A stretch of 64,000 nt of DNA from Paenibacillus mesophilus (GTDB lineage: Bacteria > Bacillota > Bacilli > Paenibacillales > NBRC-103111), in NCBI RefSeq assembly GCF_005938385.1, contig NZ_VCRA01000009.1:243480-307479 (forward strand), written 5' to 3'. Shown in pieces: positions 34,401 to 42,599 of the stretch (positions are counted from its first letter, which is position 1; each line of letters begins with the position of its first letter). The position numbers and the translations under genes are program-made. A model generated the notes under the pieces. It saw only the letters and a program-made list of their open reading frames with translations, did no database searches and had not been told where the DNA came from.

Positions 34401-35522
34401 ATGTCCCGGATATTGTTCAATCACGTCTATAAGCAGTACGGCAAAGACAAGCTGAACGTCGTAAAAGACTTCAATCTGGAAATCGAAGACAAAGAGTTCG
34501 TCGTGTTCGTCGGTCCTTCCGGCTGTGGCAAATCGACAACGCTCCGCATGATCGCAGGCTTGGAGGACATCAGCAAAGGCGAGATTTACATCAACAACGT
34601 TCTCGTCAACGACCTTCCTCCGAAAGACCGCGATATCGCCATGGTGTTCCAAAACTACGCCTTGTATCCGAATATGTCCGTGTACGAAAACATCGCCTTC
34701 GGCCTGCGGCTGCGCAAAACGCCCAAGCACGAAATCGATATCGCCGTCAAACGGGCGGCACGCGTTCTGGAGATCGAGCCGTACTTGGAGCGCAAGCCGA
34801 AGCAGCTGTCCGGCGGTCAACGCCAGCGGGTCGCGCTGGGCCGGGCTATCGTACGGAATCCCGAAGTATTCCTCATGGACGAGCCGCTGTCGAACCTTGA
34901 CGCCAAGCTGCGCGTGCAGATGCGCTCCGAGCTCATCCGGCTTCACAAGCAGCTCGAAGTTACGACCATCTACGTAACCCACGATCAGACCGAAGCCATG
35001 ACGATGGCGAACCGGATCGTAGTCATGAAGGACGGCATCATTCAGCAGGTCGACACGCCGGAGGAAGTATACAACAATCCTTCGAACACGTTCGTGGCCA
35101 GCTTTATCGGATCGCCGCCGATGAACTTTATCGAAGGAAGATTGGAAGAGCACGGCGGCAAGCTGGAATTCCACACGAACCGCTTCGCACTCGAAATTCC
35201 CCAAGGCAAAGCGAAGGCGCTCATCGCCAAACGGTTAGTCAACAAAGTCGTAACGCTAGGTATCCGCCCGGAAAACATCAGCGTCGATCAGATCGTATTC
35301 GACGCGTTCCCGAACGCCGTCATGAACGGCATTCATAAATTCAACGAGTTGATGGGGGCCGACCGCTTCCTGCATCTGGATGTCGGAGCGCCCAATTTGT
35401 TGGTCGTCCGCACAAGCCCGCGCAATTTCTACAATGACGAGATGAAAATTTCGGTAGCCGTAGACATGCACAAGGCGCTGTTCTTCGACCGGGATAGCGG
35501 AGAACGGCTCATCGATTTGTGA
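34401..35522 (+). CDS. MsmX/UgpC-type carbohydrate ABC transporter ATPase
   Basis: 373 residues from ATG 34401, with GAGGGGGTAATC upstream. Motifs: Walker A GPSGCGKST, Q-loop MVFQNYALYP, signature LSGGQRQRVALGRAI, Walker B VFLMDEPLSNLD, switch His in YVTHDQTEAMTMA. Residues 240-373 form the TOBE/MalK-type regulatory domain (LGIRPENISVD). In B. subtilis one such ATPase, MsmX, powers several sugar importers. Here it heads an operon with one binding protein and two permease pairs, and it is the only carbohydrate ATPase in the window, so it may serve the importer at 22438-25867 as well. Confidence 0.93.
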   Translation: MSRILFNHVYKQYGKDKLNVVKDFNLEIEDKEFVVFVGPSGCGKSTTLRMIAGLEDISKGEIYINNVLVNDLPPKDRDIAMVFQNYALYPNMSVYENIAFGLRLRKTPKHEIDIAVKRAARVLEIEPYLERKPKQLSGGQRQRVALGRAIVRNPEVFLMDEPLSNLDAKLRVQMRSELIRLHKQLEVTTIYVTHDQTEAMTMANRIVVMKDGIIQQVDTPEEVYNNPSNTFVASFIGSPPMNFIEGRLEEHGGKLEFHTNRFALEIPQGKAKALIAKRLVNKVVTLGIRPENISVDQIVFDAFPNAVMNGIHKFNELMGADRFLHLDVGAPNLLVVRTSPRNFYNDEMKISVAVDMHKALFFDRDSGERLIDL

Positions 35523-35542
35523 GGAAGAAAGGAGGATCTCCA

Positions 35543-38500
35543 TTGCAACGTCGCCGAACAAACAATAAACGCGCCGCCGTAGCCGTCACGCTGGCCGCTT
35601 CGGTGCTGCTCGGCTCGGGCATCGTCAATCCGGGTGCGGAGAAAGCGGTACACGCGTCCAATGTGACAGCGCCTAGCGCTCCGGCCTCTTCAGCCGCCTC
35701 GTCGTCGGGCACCCCTCTGCTTTCAGCGGGGTTGACAACGAATTTCGAGCCGTTTTTCGCCCAGACGCTCGAAGAATGGAAGAAGAAAAATTATGCGAAT
35801 GCTACGAACACTTACCGGATAAACGGTGCCGATATTTCCTCGCAATCGCTGCAGTTGGCCGGGCCCGGCTCTTACCAAGGGAAAAGCAATGTGCTGCTCT
35901 GGAAGAGCGACCGCGACAACTGGATCGAGTACAAGGTCCGCGTGGACAAGGAAGGGCTTTACCAGTTTAATTTGCAATATTATCCTTACAGCGCCCAACC
36001 GGAATCGCAGCTGAACCGCCGGCCGGTTATGCTGGCCGTGTCGATCGACGGCAAATTTCCGTTCCGCGAAGCGAGAGCGGTTCCATTCCGCAGATTGTTC
36101 AAGGACGATTTGCCGGTCAAGAAGGACGAGAAGGGCGATGACATCCGGCCCAGATCGCTCGCCGTCGAGCGGTGGCTGGACGAGCCGTTCCGCGATTCCG
36201 CGAACGCCTACAGCGAGCCGCTGCAATGGTATTTGTCCGCGGGCGAGCATACGATCCGCCTGGCCGGCAGCGAAGCAATAGCGATCAGCCAACTGACGCT
36301 CGCGCCTCCCGATTCTTATCCGGATTACAAGACGTACGCCGCGAAGCTTCCGGCGGAGCAAGCCAAGTCCGGCAAGACGATAACGTTCCAAGCCGAAGAA
36401 ATGACGACCAAGAACGACGCCGCCATCCAGATGGCAGTCGATAAGGACGCTTTGTCATTGCCGGAAGCAGGCAAATACGAGACGTTCAATACGGTAGGCG
36501 GCACGCGCTGGGAGAAAGGCGGACAATCGATCTCCTGGTCGTTCAACGCTCCGGAAAGCGGCCGGTACCAAATCTCCATGCGGGCCAAGCAAAATGTGAT
36601 CTCGAACATGGCGTCCTTCCGGACGATTGCCATCGACGGAAAGATTCCGTTCCAGGAATTGAGCGCTTACCAGTTCCGTTACGATCCGAACTGGAAAGGC
36701 GTTACTTTATCCGGAGCGGACGAGAAGCCATATGAGTTTTATTTCGAGAAAGGCGATCACGTCTTGACCATGACGGCTACCACCGGTCCTTTCCAAAAGG
36801 TGATCGTCGAGTCCGAAGTGGCGACAAGCCAATTGCGCGAGCTGACGGCCGAATTGAAGGCGCTCACCGGCAACGTGGTCGACAAAAACCGGACATGGAA
36901 AATCGAAGAGGATTTCCCGGAGCTGCCGAAGCGGCTTGAGGCGATCCGCGATCAGATGAAACTGATGGCCGACGATATGCTGAAAGCGAACGGAATTCGC
37001 GAGAACGTGACGCAAATACTTCTGAACGCGGTCAAAGATATCGAAAGCTACCTGAGATATCCGAACGAAATTCCGTACCATATGGACGACATCTCGAGTC
37101 TGCAGGAAAGAATCGGGACGATCCGCGAGACGTTAATCAGAGCGCCGTTGCAGCTCGACCAAATCTATATCGTGCCGGTAGGCGCGAGCCAGCCGAAGAT
37201 GGAAGCGAATTTCTTCCAGAAAACGAAGACGGGCTTGCTGAACTTCTTCCGTTCGTTCTCCAAGAAGGAAGATTTAAGCAAGATGGATGATCAAGTGCTT
37301 AACGTATGGGTCAACCGCGGACGCGACTGGGTCAACCTGCTGCAGGAATTGACGAACGAAATGTTCACGCCGCAGACGGGCATCAAAGTAAAAGTCAGCC
37401 TGCTGCCGGACGAAAACCTGCTCATTTACGCCAACGCCGCTGGTATTTCGCCGGACATCGCTCTCGGGCAGCCGCAGGACAAATCGATCGACTTCGCAAT
37501 GCGGAACGCGCTGTATGATTTGACGAAATTCCCGGATTTCAACAAGGTTGCGAGTCAATTCGCGCCGGGCGCCCTACTTCCGTTCTATTACAATAAAGGC
37601 TACTACGCCCTGCCGGAGACGCAGTCGTTCAAAGTATTGTTCTACCGCAAAGATATATTGGAGCGGCTCAATCTGAAAGTGCCGGACACATGGGAAGACG
37701 TATACAACATGCTGCCGACACTGCAGCAGAGCGGGTATAACTTCTATGTGCCGCCAACCGACTTCATTACGTTCATATACCAGAACGGCGCGGAGTTCTT
37801 CACCAAAGACGGCATGGGTACGGCCTTGAATACGCCGGAAGCGTTTAAAGGGTTCAAGCAGTGGACCGACCTGTTCAACATCTACGATCTCGAGAGAAGC
37901 GTTCCGAGCTTCTACCAGCATTTCCGCAAAGGCAACATGCCGATCGGGGTTGCCGATTACAATACGTACGTAACGATGGCCGCAGCCGCTCCGGAGTTGA
38001 CCGGTTGGTGGGGAATTGCGCCATTGCCGGGAATCAAAAATTCGAGTGGCGTCGTCGAGCGCTGGTCGTCCGGCGGTCAAACGACAGGGTTTATTTACGA
38101 AAGCTCAAACAAAAAAGAACAGGCATGGGAATTCCTGAAATGGCTCGTGTCCGCTGACGTGCAGGCACGGTACGGCAATGATCTCGAATCGTTCAACGGG
38201 ATCACGTTCCGCTGGGCTACGGCTAATATCGAAGCATTCACGCGTCTGCCGTGGCCGAGAGATGACTTGAAAGTGATTTTGGAGCAATGGAAATGGTACA
38301 AAGAAATGCCGAACCCGCCGGGCGCCTACTTCGTGCCGCGGGAACTAAACAATGCATGGACGCGTACGGTCGTTGACGCGATGAACTACCGCGAATCGCT
38401 CGAAGAAGCGATCGTCAACATCGACCGCGAGATGGTCCGCAAGGAACAGGAATTCGGGTTTGTCGCGCCGGACGGAACCGTGCTGCATACGCTCGATATG

Positions 38501-38551
38501 CCTCAAGTGACGAAGCCGTGGGAAGGAGTTGACCGATTTGTCCCGAAGTAA
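35543..38551 (+). CDS. Large extracellular solute-binding protein with N-terminal carbohydrate-binding-like domains
   Basis: About 1002 residues from a TTG at 35543, which has AAAGGAGGATCTCCA before it; the frame is open slightly further upstream. A Sec signal peptide (AAVAVTLAASVLLGSGIV) has no clear lipobox. Residues about 60-255 and 276-430 look like two jelly-roll domains of the carbohydrate-binding type (SNVLLWKSDRDNWIEYKV; GKTITFQAEEM; SWSFNAPESGRYQISM). A helical linker follows to about 575. Residues about 583-1000 are a type 1 sugar-binding protein (VLNVWVNRGRDWVNLLQEL, PLPGIKNSSGVVERWSSGG, KEQAWEFLKWLVSADVQARY). Ordinary binding proteins have 420-550 residues, so the N-terminal half is an addition. 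Confidence 0.88.
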   Translation: MQRRRTNNKRAAVAVTLAASVLLGSGIVNPGAEKAVHASNVTAPSAPASSAASSSGTPLLSAGLTTNFEPFFAQTLEEWKKKNYANATNTYRINGADISSQSLQLAGPGSYQGKSNVLLWKSDRDNWIEYKVRVDKEGLYQFNLQYYPYSAQPESQLNRRPVMLAVSIDGKFPFREARAVPFRRLFKDDLPVKKDEKGDDIRPRSLAVERWLDEPFRDSANAYSEPLQWYLSAGEHTIRLAGSEAIAISQLTLAPPDSYPDYKTYAAKLPAEQAKSGKTITFQAEEMTTKNDAAIQMAVDKDALSLPEAGKYETFNTVGGTRWEKGGQSISWSFNAPESGRYQISMRAKQNVISNMASFRTIAIDGKIPFQELSAYQFRYDPNWKGVTLSGADEKPYEFYFEKGDHVLTMTATTGPFQKVIVESEVATSQLRELTAELKALTGNVVDKNRTWKIEEDFPELPKRLEAIRDQMKLMADDMLKANGIRENVTQILLNAVKDIESYLRYPNEIPYHMDDISSLQERIGTIRETLIRAPLQLDQIYIVPVGASQPKMEANFFQKTKTGLLNFFRSFSKKEDLSKMDDQVLNVWVNRGRDWVNLLQELTNEMFTPQTGIKVKVSLLPDENLLIYANAAGISPDIALGQPQDKSIDFAMRNALYDLTKFPDFNKVASQFAPGALLPFYYNKGYYALPETQSFKVLFYRKDILERLNLKVPDTWEDVYNMLPTLQQSGYNFYVPPTDFITFIYQNGAEFFTKDGMGTALNTPEAFKGFKQWTDLFNIYDLERSVPSFYQHFRKGNMPIGVADYNTYVTMAAAAPELTGWWGIAPLPGIKNSSGVVERWSSGGQTTGFIYESSNKKEQAWEFLKWLVSADVQARYGNDLESFNGITFRWATANIEAFTRLPWPRDDLKVILEQWKWYKEMPNPPGAYFVPRELNNAWTRTVVDAMNYRESLEEAIVNIDREMVRKEQEFGFVAPDGTVLHTLDMPQVTKPWEGVDRFVPK

Positions 38552-39515
38552 TGCCGGAGTCGCAATAAAAACTGCTGAGAGTAAGAAGCCAGGAATCGGA
38601 GAGCGACTGAACACGTTTCTGAAGCTTGTATGGTCTTATCGCCTTTCTTATATGTTCATCGCGCCTTTCGTAATCTGCTTTATGCTGTTCATTTTTATTC
38701 CGGTTTTTCTTGCCGCACTGCTAAGCTTTACGTACTTCAACGCGTTGGAGCCGTTCCGCTTCGTAGGCTGGCAAAACTATTTGTACCTGCTGTCCCAGGA
38801 TTTGATCTTCCTGAAGCATGCGCTGCCGAATACGATCAAATTCGCGCTCATGATAGGTCCGGGCGGTTATATCGCTTCTTTTATCTTGGCATGGTTGATT
38901 GCCCAACTCCCTAATTATTCCAGAACACTGTACGCTCTGGTGTTCTATAGCCCGTCTCTTGCGGCAGGCGCCGCGATGACGGCCATATGGGGGCCGCTGC
39001 TCGCAGGGGACCGGATCGGTTACTTGAACAACTTTCTGCTTAGCTTGGGCATCATCGAGAAACCGGTATTGTGGGTTACCGACCCCAAATTATTGATGGG
39101 CTCGATGGTTACGCTGACGTTATGGTCGAGTATGGGCGTAGGCTTCCTCGCCCAACTGGCCGGCATTCTAAGCGTCAATAAGGAGCTTTACGAAGCCGGG
39201 CGGATCGACGGCATCAAGAGCCGCCTGCAGGAAATTTGGTACATTACGATCCCGTCGATGAAGTCGCTATTGCTGTTCGCCGCCGTTATGGCGATTGTCG
39301 GAGCGTTTAAGGCGGGAGAGATCGGACAACAATTGTCAGGCCAATTCCCGACTCCCCAATATTCGGGACACGTATTGATGAGCCATATCCAGGACTACGG
39401 AGATGTCCGCTTCGAGATGGGTTATGCTTCTGCCATTTCGGTATTCCTGCTCGTTCTGATGTTCATGGCCAACAAATTCAGTCACAAACTATTCGGATCG
39501 CGGGGTGACGAATGA
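38538..39515 (+). CDS. Carbohydrate ABC transporter permease, pair 1, first subunit
   Basis: 325 residues. Of two in-frame TTGs, that at 38538 has GGAAGGAG ten bases upstream; 38529 is too close. The gene overlaps the end of the binding-protein gene by 14 bases. Six membrane segments; the start (YMFIAPFVICFMLFIFIPVF, then ALLSFTYFNALEPFRFVG) fits the MalF/UgpA group. The EAA loop reads LYEAGRIDGIKSRLQEIWYI. It pairs with the next gene. Confidence 0.92.
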   Translation: MSRSNAGVAIKTAESKKPGIGERLNTFLKLVWSYRLSYMFIAPFVICFMLFIFIPVFLAALLSFTYFNALEPFRFVGWQNYLYLLSQDLIFLKHALPNTIKFALMIGPGGYIASFILAWLIAQLPNYSRTLYALVFYSPSLAAGAAMTAIWGPLLAGDRIGYLNNFLLSLGIIEKPVLWVTDPKLLMGSMVTLTLWSSMGVGFLAQLAGILSVNKELYEAGRIDGIKSRLQEIWYITIPSMKSLLLFAAVMAIVGAFKAGEIGQQLSGQFPTPQYSGHVLMSHIQDYGDVRFEMGYASAISVFLLVLMFMANKFSHKLFGSRGDE

Positions 39516-40435
39516 TGGCAGGCACCGCCACTACAAGCCGGCTCTCGCGCATGCTGTCATCCGTAGGGCTGCGCAGAAGAAGTCGATTGAATAAGATTGA
39601 CGGATTTCAAAAAATATTATACGTCCTGCTTACGCTGGTCGGACTATTCATGGTTGTGCCGATCGTATTTAACTTCACTAACGCCTTGAAGCCGGTTCAG
39701 GAGCTGTTTATTTTCCCGCCGCGCATTTACGTGGAAGATCCGACGCTGCAAAACTTCAAGGATTTGTTCCTGCTGACGGCCAACGCGGTCGTACCGGCTA
39801 CCCGATATTTGTTTAATAGTATCGTAGTTACGACGCTTACGGTTATCGGGGTCGTACTGGTCAGCGCCTTGTGCGCTTATCCGCTCGCTAAGCACAATTT
39901 TCCGGGCCGCAATATTTTGTTCGCAACGATCTTGCTGTCGCTCATGTTCGCGGCGGAAACGGTAGCCATTCCACGGTATTTGGTCGTTTCTCATCTGGGC
40001 ATTATGAACACGTATTTCGGCCATATTTTGCCGCATTTGGCGGCTCCCGTCAGCGTGTTCCTGATGAGGCAGTTTATCGAAGTGAACGTTCCGAACGAGC
40101 TGCTGGAAGCGGCCAAGGTTGACGGCGCACGCGAGATTACGGTCTTTTATAAAATCGTTATCCCGCTCATTCTGCCGGCCGTAGCAACCGTGTCCATTCT
40201 GACGTTCCAGGCCGCATGGGGTGATGTTGGGACGTCCAGATTGTTTATGCAGGACGAGTCGATGAAGACGTTCCCGTTCTTCCTCACCACCTTCGTTACA
40301 GGCGGAGCTACGGGGATAGCGAGACAAGGCGTAGCGGCCGCTTCGGCGCTCGTACTGTTCTTGCCGAACTTGATATTCTTCCTGATCTTCCAAAGAAAAG
40401 TTATCGCCACGATGGCGCATTCCGGCATCAAATAA
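39512..40435 (+). CDS. Carbohydrate ABC transporter permease, pair 1, second subunit
   Basis: 307 residues from ATG 39512, overlapping the previous stop by four bases. MalG/UgpE-type membrane pattern (ILYVLLTLVGLFMVVPIVFN; FNSIVVTTLTVIGVVLVSAL). The EAA loop reads LLEAAKVDGAREITVFYKI. Together with the preceding permease it makes a complete channel, so the second permease pair at 44863-46764 is extra. Confidence 0.92.
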   Translation: MMAGTATTSRLSRMLSSVGLRRRSRLNKIDGFQKILYVLLTLVGLFMVVPIVFNFTNALKPVQELFIFPPRIYVEDPTLQNFKDLFLLTANAVVPATRYLFNSIVVTTLTVIGVVLVSALCAYPLAKHNFPGRNILFATILLSLMFAAETVAIPRYLVVSHLGIMNTYFGHILPHLAAPVSVFLMRQFIEVNVPNELLEAAKVDGAREITVFYKIVIPLILPAVATVSILTFQAAWGDVGTSRLFMQDESMKTFPFFLTTFVTGGATGIARQGVAAASALVLFLPNLIFFLIFQRKVIATMAHSGIK

Positions 40436-40463
40436 AGGACTAGACAGATTCGGAGGTCTGACC

Positions 40464-42599
40464 ATGAAATCGAGAAGAAGCTGGCGGATCCTGTCGCTAC
40501 TCGTCCTGATGGTGGCCGCGGTGGCAGCGATGCCGCTGTCCGCTTACGCGGAAGTGCCTTACTGGACGAACTCGAAAGAGAAGCAGGGACGCCTCATCTG
40601 GACGCAGCCGGCTTATACGCCCGAAGGGATTTTCGGCAAAGAGCTGACGATTCCGAACAAAGACAAGCCGGGAGAAACGAGCCCGTCGCCGCTGCAAAAT
40701 CCTAAAGATTTGTTTATCGACAAGAACGACCATATTTATGTAGCCGATACCGGTAACAACCGGATCGTCGAGTTCGACCAGAACGGAACGTTCGTCCGCT
40801 ATATCACGACGGAAGGCGGAGGAAAACCGTTCAACAAGCCGGAAGGCGTGTTCGTCACCGACTCGCTGGACATTTACGTAGCCGACACGGGCAACAAACG
40901 CGTCGTTCGGCTGGATAAAGACGGCAAGTTCGTACGGGAGTATATAAAGCCGAATTCAAAATATATTCCGGAAGCATTCAAATACGACCCGACGCGGCTA
41001 GTGGTCGACAAGCGGGGATTCCTTTATATCGCCGTTTTGGGCGGTTACCAAGGATTGCTCCAGCTTGATCCGGAAGGCAACTTCCAAAGCTTCTACGGAG
41101 CGAATAAGACGATCTTCTCTCCGCTCGATGCGATGAAGAGGCTCTTGTATACGAAGGAAATGTACGCGAACGAAATCAGCAAGCTGCCTGGCGCGATCAG
41201 CAGCGTCGCGGCCGACGATGACGGCTTCATGTACACGACTACGGCAGGTCAAGGCATCAAGACCGAGCAGATTAAGAAGCTCAGTATCAAAGGCTTGAAT
41301 ATGCTTGAAAGCAAGGCCTTCGGCGAGATTCGCCGATTCGATGTCCGATTCGCGACCGGAGGTCAAGTGACCTCGCAATTGGTCGACTTGACGATCGACT
41401 CGAATGGCAACATTACGGCAATCGACTCTTCCTACAAATACATTAACCAGTATGATGCCAACGGCAACTTGCTGTTTTTCTGGGCAGGCCCTTCGTCGGC
41501 GAACACGACCCAGCTCGGTTTGATGAAAAACCCCGTAGCGGTCGACGCCAACTCCAAGAACGATTTGTTCCTGCTTGACGGTCAGGAAGGCGTTATCCAG
41601 CTGTTCAAGCTGTCCGAGTTCGGGGCGAAGGTGAACGAAGCGAACAAGCTGACGCTGGCCGGACGTTACGAGGAGAGCGAGAAGCATTGGCGGGAAGTGC
41701 TGCGGTTGAACGCCAGCTTCTCCCCGGCGATTCTCGGCTTGGCGAAAGCGGCTTACAAGCAAGGCAATTACCAGGAAGCGCTCGAGCTGTTCAAGCAAGG
41801 CGACGACCATAAAGGCTACTCCGACGCTTTCTGGCAAATCCGTCTGCAATGGTTCCAGAGCCATTTCTCCTTGATGGCTTCCATCCTAATCATCGCCGCC
41901 ATCCTGTATGCCGTTCTCGAGAAATCGACACGGAAGGCGAAATGGCGGAAAGCGTGGCGCAACCGGGTACGCTCCAAAAACAACTTTATCGTGCAGTTCA
42001 AGCATATGTTCTATTTGCTGAAGCACCCGATCGACGGCTTCACCGCACTTCGCTATGAGTTCAAGGGCGGCTACTTGAGCGCTATCATCTTGCTGATCGG
42101 AGCTTATGCATCGATCGTCATCATGAGATTGTTTACGAGCTTCTCCTTCAACATGGTCGACATTCGCAGAGTCAACATCATCGCGATCCTGATTCAATTC
42201 GTGCTTATCTGGCTCGGCTGGGTCGTAGCGAACTACTTGGTCAGCTCGATCTATCGAGGCGAAGGACGGTTCAAGGACGTGTTCGTCGGCAGTGCATATG
42301 CACTGATTCCGGTCATATTGGTAGGAATTCCGCTTGCGGTTATTTCCAATGTTATGACCACGTCCGAGCTTGCGATTTACGATTTCATCGAAAATATATT
42401 GTATGTATGGACTGCCGCGATGATATTCTGGAAAATCCAATCGCTGCAAAACTATTCGGTCGGCGAGACGATCGTCAACATCTTTCTTACGATCGTCGCT
42501 TTTGCAACGCTTGCGATTCTTGCACTCGTCGTCATCGGTCTGAGCAGTGACTTGAAAGACTTTATTATCGAAGTGTATCAGGAGGTGAAGATGCGATGA
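40464..42599 (+). CDS. NHL-TPR-YIP1 membrane protein of the importer operon
   Basis: 711 residues from ATG 40464, with GGAGGTCTGACC upstream. A signal peptide (LVLMVAAVAAMPLSAYA) leads to an outer part. Residues about 75-390 are an NHL-type beta propeller, with repeats LFIDKNDHIYVADTGNNRIV and VFVTDSLDIYVADTGNKRVV. Residues about 390-455 are TPR-like helices (AGRYEESEKHWREVLRLN; YKQGNYQEALELFKQG). A membrane helix near 472-490 (LMASILIIAAILYAVL) leads to a YIP1-type domain with five further membrane segments to residue 705. The propeller would face the wall side, where it could bind saccharide or a partner protein. Its function in transport is not known to me. Its stop overlaps the next start. 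Confidence 0.85.
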   Translation: MKSRRSWRILSLLVLMVAAVAAMPLSAYAEVPYWTNSKEKQGRLIWTQPAYTPEGIFGKELTIPNKDKPGETSPSPLQNPKDLFIDKNDHIYVADTGNNRIVEFDQNGTFVRYITTEGGGKPFNKPEGVFVTDSLDIYVADTGNKRVVRLDKDGKFVREYIKPNSKYIPEAFKYDPTRLVVDKRGFLYIAVLGGYQGLLQLDPEGNFQSFYGANKTIFSPLDAMKRLLYTKEMYANEISKLPGAISSVAADDDGFMYTTTAGQGIKTEQIKKLSIKGLNMLESKAFGEIRRFDVRFATGGQVTSQLVDLTIDSNGNITAIDSSYKYINQYDANGNLLFFWAGPSSANTTQLGLMKNPVAVDANSKNDLFLLDGQEGVIQLFKLSEFGAKVNEANKLTLAGRYEESEKHWREVLRLNASFSPAILGLAKAAYKQGNYQEALELFKQGDDHKGYSDAFWQIRLQWFQSHFSLMASILIIAAILYAVLEKSTRKAKWRKAWRNRVRSKNNFIVQFKHMFYLLKHPIDGFTALRYEFKGGYLSAIILLIGAYASIVIMRLFTSFSFNMVDIRRVNIIAILIQFVLIWLGWVVANYLVSSIYRGEGRFKDVFVGSAYALIPVILVGIPLAVISNVMTTSELAIYDFIENILYVWTAAMIFWKIQSLQNYSVGETIVNIFLTIVAFATLAILALVVIGLSSDLKDFIIEVYQEVKMR

